A program made the translations under genes and the position numbers. 64,000 nt of DNA from Pseudomonas delhiensis (lineage in GTDB: Bacteria > Pseudomonadota > Gammaproteobacteria > Pseudomonadales > Pseudomonadaceae): contig NZ_FZPC01000007.1 of assembly GCF_900187975.1 (NCBI RefSeq), positions 1-64,000 on the forward strand, in the 5' to 3' direction. The notes under the pieces were generated by a model. It was given only the letters and a program-made list of their open reading frames with translations, made no database searches and was not told where the DNA came from. Positions 61,717 to 64,000 of this stretch are shown one piece after another (position 1 is the stretch's first letter; the number at the start of each line of letters is the position of its first letter).

Positions 61717-63202
61717 ACGAAACGGCCTGCGCTACGGCCTGCTCGGCCTGGTCGTCCTGCTGCTGGTCGCCGGCCTGGCGTTCTGCGTCAGCCGCCCCGC
61801 CGGCGGCAGCAACCCAACCCCGCAGGCGCCGGCCGCCGCAACGCCCAGCGGCCTGCAGTCGCTGGCCGAGGCCGCCGGCAAGAAACCCGGCCACCGCCAG
61901 CTGGACATCCAGCGCTGGACCACCGCCGAAGGCGCCCGCGTGCTCTTCGTCGAGGCCCACGAGCTGCCGATGTTCGACCTGCGCCTGACCTTCGCCGCCG
62001 GCAGCAGCCAGGACGGCGACGCCCCCGGCCTGGCCATGCTCACCAACGCCATGCTCAACGAAGGCGTGCCGGGCAAGGACACCAGCGCCATCGCCGCTGG
62101 CTTCGAGGACCTGGGCGCCGACTTCATGAACGGCTCCTACCGCGACATGGCGGTGGCCGGCCTGCGCAGCCTGAGCGAGAAGGACAAGCGCGAAGCCGCC
62201 GTCGCCCTGTTCGACCAGGTGGTGGGCCAGCCGACCTTCCCCGAGGAAGCCCTGGCGCGCATCAAGAACCAGGTGCTGGCCGGCTTCGAGTACCAGAAGC
62301 AGAACCCCGGCAAGCTGGCCGGCCTGGAACTGTTCAAGCGCCTCTACGGCGACCACCCCTACGCCCACTCCAGCGACGGCAACGAGCAGTCGGTGCCGAA
62401 GATCGGCGTCGCCCAGCTGCGCGCCTTCCACCAGAAGGGCTACGCCGCCGGCAACACGGTGATCGCGCTGGTCGGCGACCTCAGCCGCGCCGAGGCCGAG
62501 GCCATCGCCGCCAAGGTCTCCGCCTCGCTGCCCAAGGGCCCGGCGCTGCCGCCGGTGGCTCAGCCGGCCGTGCCCAAGCCGGGCCCCAGCCACATCGAGT
62601 TCCCCTCCAAGCAGACCCACCTGCTGCTGGCCCAGCTCGGCATCACCCGCAACGACCCGGACTACCCGGCGCTCTACCTGGGCAACCAGATCCTCGGCGG
62701 CGGCGGCTTCGGCACCCGCCTGATGGACCAGGTGCGCGAGAAGCGCGGGCTGACCTACGGCGTGTCCTCCGGCTTCACCGGCATGCAGGCGCGCGGCCCC
62801 TTCACCATCGGCCTGCAGACCCGCGCCGAGCTGAGCGAGGGCACCCTCAGGCTGGTCCAGGACATAGTCCGCGACTACGTGAAGAACGGCCCGACGCAGA
62901 AGGAACTGGACGACGCCAAGCGCGAGCTGGCCGGCAGCTTCCCGCTGTCCACCGCGAGCAATGCCGACATCGTCGGCCAGCTCGGCGCCATCGGCTTCTA
63001 CGGCCTGCCCTCGGACTACCTGGAGACCTTCCTGGCCCAGGTCCAGGCGCTGGACGTGGACAAGGTCAAGGCGGCCATGCAGCGCCACGTCGACCCGGAC
63101 GCCTTCGTCGTCGTCACCGCCGGCCCGACCGTGCCGCAGAAACCGCTGCCGCCGCCCACCGACAAACCGGCCGAACAGCCCCTCGGCGTTCCGGAGCATT
63201 GA
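61709..63202 (+). CDS. M16 peptidase homologue, non-catalytic partner
   Basis: The 497-residue M16-family protein starts with a membrane-anchor or signal segment (LLGLVVLLLVAGLAFCV). It lacks the HxxEH zinc motif; the equivalent position reads AMLTNAMLNEG. It keeps the substrate-binding Arg/Tyr region VREKRGLTYGVSS, which the catalytic partner lacks in this form. This division of labour is known for paired M16B peptidases. It overlaps the catalytic gene at its start by 8 bp and rsmD at its end by one base (TGATG). Confidence 0.92.
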   Translation: MSERNGLRYGLLGLVVLLLVAGLAFCVSRPAGGSNPTPQAPAAATPSGLQSLAEAAGKKPGHRQLDIQRWTTAEGARVLFVEAHELPMFDLRLTFAAGSSQDGDAPGLAMLTNAMLNEGVPGKDTSAIAAGFEDLGADFMNGSYRDMAVAGLRSLSEKDKREAAVALFDQVVGQPTFPEEALARIKNQVLAGFEYQKQNPGKLAGLELFKRLYGDHPYAHSSDGNEQSVPKIGVAQLRAFHQKGYAAGNTVIALVGDLSRAEAEAIAAKVSASLPKGPALPPVAQPAVPKPGPSHIEFPSKQTHLLLAQLGITRNDPDYPALYLGNQILGGGGFGTRLMDQVREKRGLTYGVSSGFTGMQARGPFTIGLQTRAELSEGTLRLVQDIVRDYVKNGPTQKELDDAKRELAGSFPLSTASNADIVGQLGAIGFYGLPSDYLETFLAQVQALDVDKVKAAMQRHVDPDAFVVVTAGPTVPQKPLPPPTDKPAEQPLGVPEH

Positions 63203-63807
63203 TGAACAGACGACCCAAGGCCCCCGCCCAGGCCGCCCGCCAGCACGGCGGGCAGGGCCAGCTGCGCATCATCGGCGGGGAATGGCGCAGCCGCCGCTTC
63301 GCCTTCCCCGAGGGCCCGGGCCTGCGCCCGACCCCCGACCGGGTGCGCGAGACGCTGTTCAACTGGCTGGCCGCCTACGTGCCCGGCGCCCGCGTGCTCG
63401 ACCCCTTCGCCGGCAGCGGCGCGCTCTTCCTCGAAGCCCTGTCCCGCGGCGCCAGCCGCGGCACCGCCCTGGACCTGAACCGCGAAGCCGTGGCCGCCCT
63501 GCGCGGCCACCTGGCCACGCTGAAGTGCGAGAACGGCGAAGTGCAGCTGCAGGACGCCCTCGCCTACCTGGCCAAGCCGGCCCCCGGGCCGGTGGACCTG
63601 GTATTCCTCGACCCGCCCTTCCACCAGGACCTGCTGCAGAACGCCTGCCGCCTGCTGGAGGAAAACGGCTGGCTGGCCCCCGACGCCTGGGTCTACACCG
63701 AGAGCGAAAGCCTGCCCTCCAGCCTCGGCCTGCCGGCCAACTGGCGGCTGCACCGGGAGAAGCAGGCGGGGAACGTGCATTACGCGCTGTGGCAGCGCGA
63801 AGGATGA
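63202..63807 (+). CDS. rsmD: 16S rRNA m2G966 methyltransferase RsmD
   Basis: RsmD methylates N2 of G966 in 16S rRNA. The 201-residue protein has the family start LRIIGGEWRSRRFAFP, the TPDRVRETLFNWL segment, motif I VLDPFAGSGALFLEALSRG and the catalytic motif IV FLDPPFH. ATG 63202 overlaps the upstream stop; a TTG one codon earlier is less likely. It ends the conserved block; the gene after it is accessory. Confidence 0.95.
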   Translation: MNRRPKAPAQAARQHGGQGQLRIIGGEWRSRRFAFPEGPGLRPTPDRVRETLFNWLAAYVPGARVLDPFAGSGALFLEALSRGASRGTALDLNREAVAALRGHLATLKCENGEVQLQDALAYLAKPAPGPVDLVFLDPPFHQDLLQNACRLLEENGWLAPDAWVYTESESLPSSLGLPANWRLHREKQAGNVHYALWQREG

Positions 63808-63852
63808 GTTGATCCCCCAGGGGAAGGCGGTCAGACAAAAAGGATGTGCTGG

Positions 63853-64000
63853 ATGAGCGATACCGATGAGCAGGGGATTCTGATCTACGAAGCGGACGAC
63901 GGTCATCTGGCAGTCGAGGTTCGATTGGAGCACGACACGCTCTGGCTCAGCCTGCAGCAACTGTCCGACCTTTTCGGGCGTGACAAGTCGGTCATTTCGC
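63853..64000 (+). CDS. RhuM-family (virulence protein) gene, cut by window edge
   Basis: The first 49 codons are visible, ending inside the gene. They match the N-terminus of RhuM/virulence proteins: VEVRLEHDTLWLSLQQLSDL followed by FGRDKSVIS, a helix-turn-helix-like start. AAAAAGG lies about 9 bases upstream; an in-frame ATG three codons earlier (63844) is also possible. RhuM genes often travel on mobile or toxin-antitoxin-like islands, sometimes with restriction systems. The intergenic gap to rsmD is 45 bp. Function is not established. Confidence 0.8.
   Translation, partial: MSDTDEQGILIYEADDGHLAVEVRLEHDTLWLSLQQLSDLFGRDKSVIS

Overview
The window is high-G+C Pseudomonas chromosome, and the gene order points to the P. 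aeruginosa lineage. From oprM on the left to rsmD on the right it follows, in reverse numbering, the block I know as PA0427 to PA0370 of P. aeruginosa PAO1. It carries the MexAB-OprM pump with its repressor MexR and the complete Pil-Chp twitching chemosensory cluster. Several proteins are near-identical in length to PAO1 (PilJ 682, PilT 344, PilG 135 residues). The exact species cannot be fixed from sequence reading alone.

Layout. 1-0.8 kb: an IS110/IS1111-type insertion sequence cut by the window edge. 0.9-7.4 kb: oprM-mexB-mexA (minus) divergent from mexR. 7.4-12.7 kb: YceI/cytochrome b561 pair, an FAD amine oxidase, bioA and rsmE. 12.9-28.4 kb: chpE-chpD-chpC-chpB-chpA-pilK-pilJ-pilI-pilH-pilG, transcribed from pilG leftward. 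28.6-34.5 kb: gshB, tonB3, algH, ruvX, pyrR, pyrB and the inactive dihydroorotase pyrC'. 34.9-37.4 kb: a transsulfuration pair (cystathionine gamma-lyase/synthase and CBS). 37.7-40.6 kb: a TM2 protein and the pilus retraction ATPases pilU and pilT. 40.6-43.1 kb: yggS-proC-yggT-yggU. 43.2-46.0 kb: an accessory insert with a dynamin-like GTPase and a zeta-toxin-like kinase with a small upstream partner. 46.1-50.9 kb: metX-metW-DUF4426-rdgB-hemW and a glycosyltransferase. 51.0-52.4 kb: two small conserved genes and a triplicated 220-bp REP module. 52.4-56.1 kb: trmB, thiG, thiS, DUF423, mtgA and a small membrane-anchored protein. 56.1-60.2 kb: rpoH and the ftsYEX operon. 60.3-63.8 kb: a paired M16 peptidase operon and rsmD. 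A RhuM-family gene starts at the right edge and runs out of the window.

How the genes work together. The Pil-Chp genes encode a type IV pilus chemosensory pathway: PilJ receptor, PilI and ChpC adaptors, ChpA kinase, PilG and PilH response regulators, PilK methyltransferase and ChpB methylesterase. It steers pilus extension and PilT/PilU-driven retraction. tonB3, known to affect twitching in P. aeruginosa, lies beside it. The mex genes form one RND efflux pump under MexR. pyrR-pyrB-pyrC' belong to pyrimidine synthesis and metX-metW to methionine synthesis. ftsY-ftsE-ftsX combine membrane targeting with division.

The core is conserved. The unusual content is in the intergenic DNA: REP composites, a nested 286-bp palindrome, a 220-bp triplication and an unnamed hairpin repeat that covers the hemW start. 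Other departures are a MexR lacking the redox cysteine Cys30, a ChpA enlarged by low-complexity linkers (an Ala-Glu microsatellite and a repeated Trp-x-Leu motif), and accessory insertions: the zeta-like pair, the dynamin-like gene, the glycosyltransferase, RhuM and the IS. No tRNA, rRNA, CRISPR array or prophage was seen.
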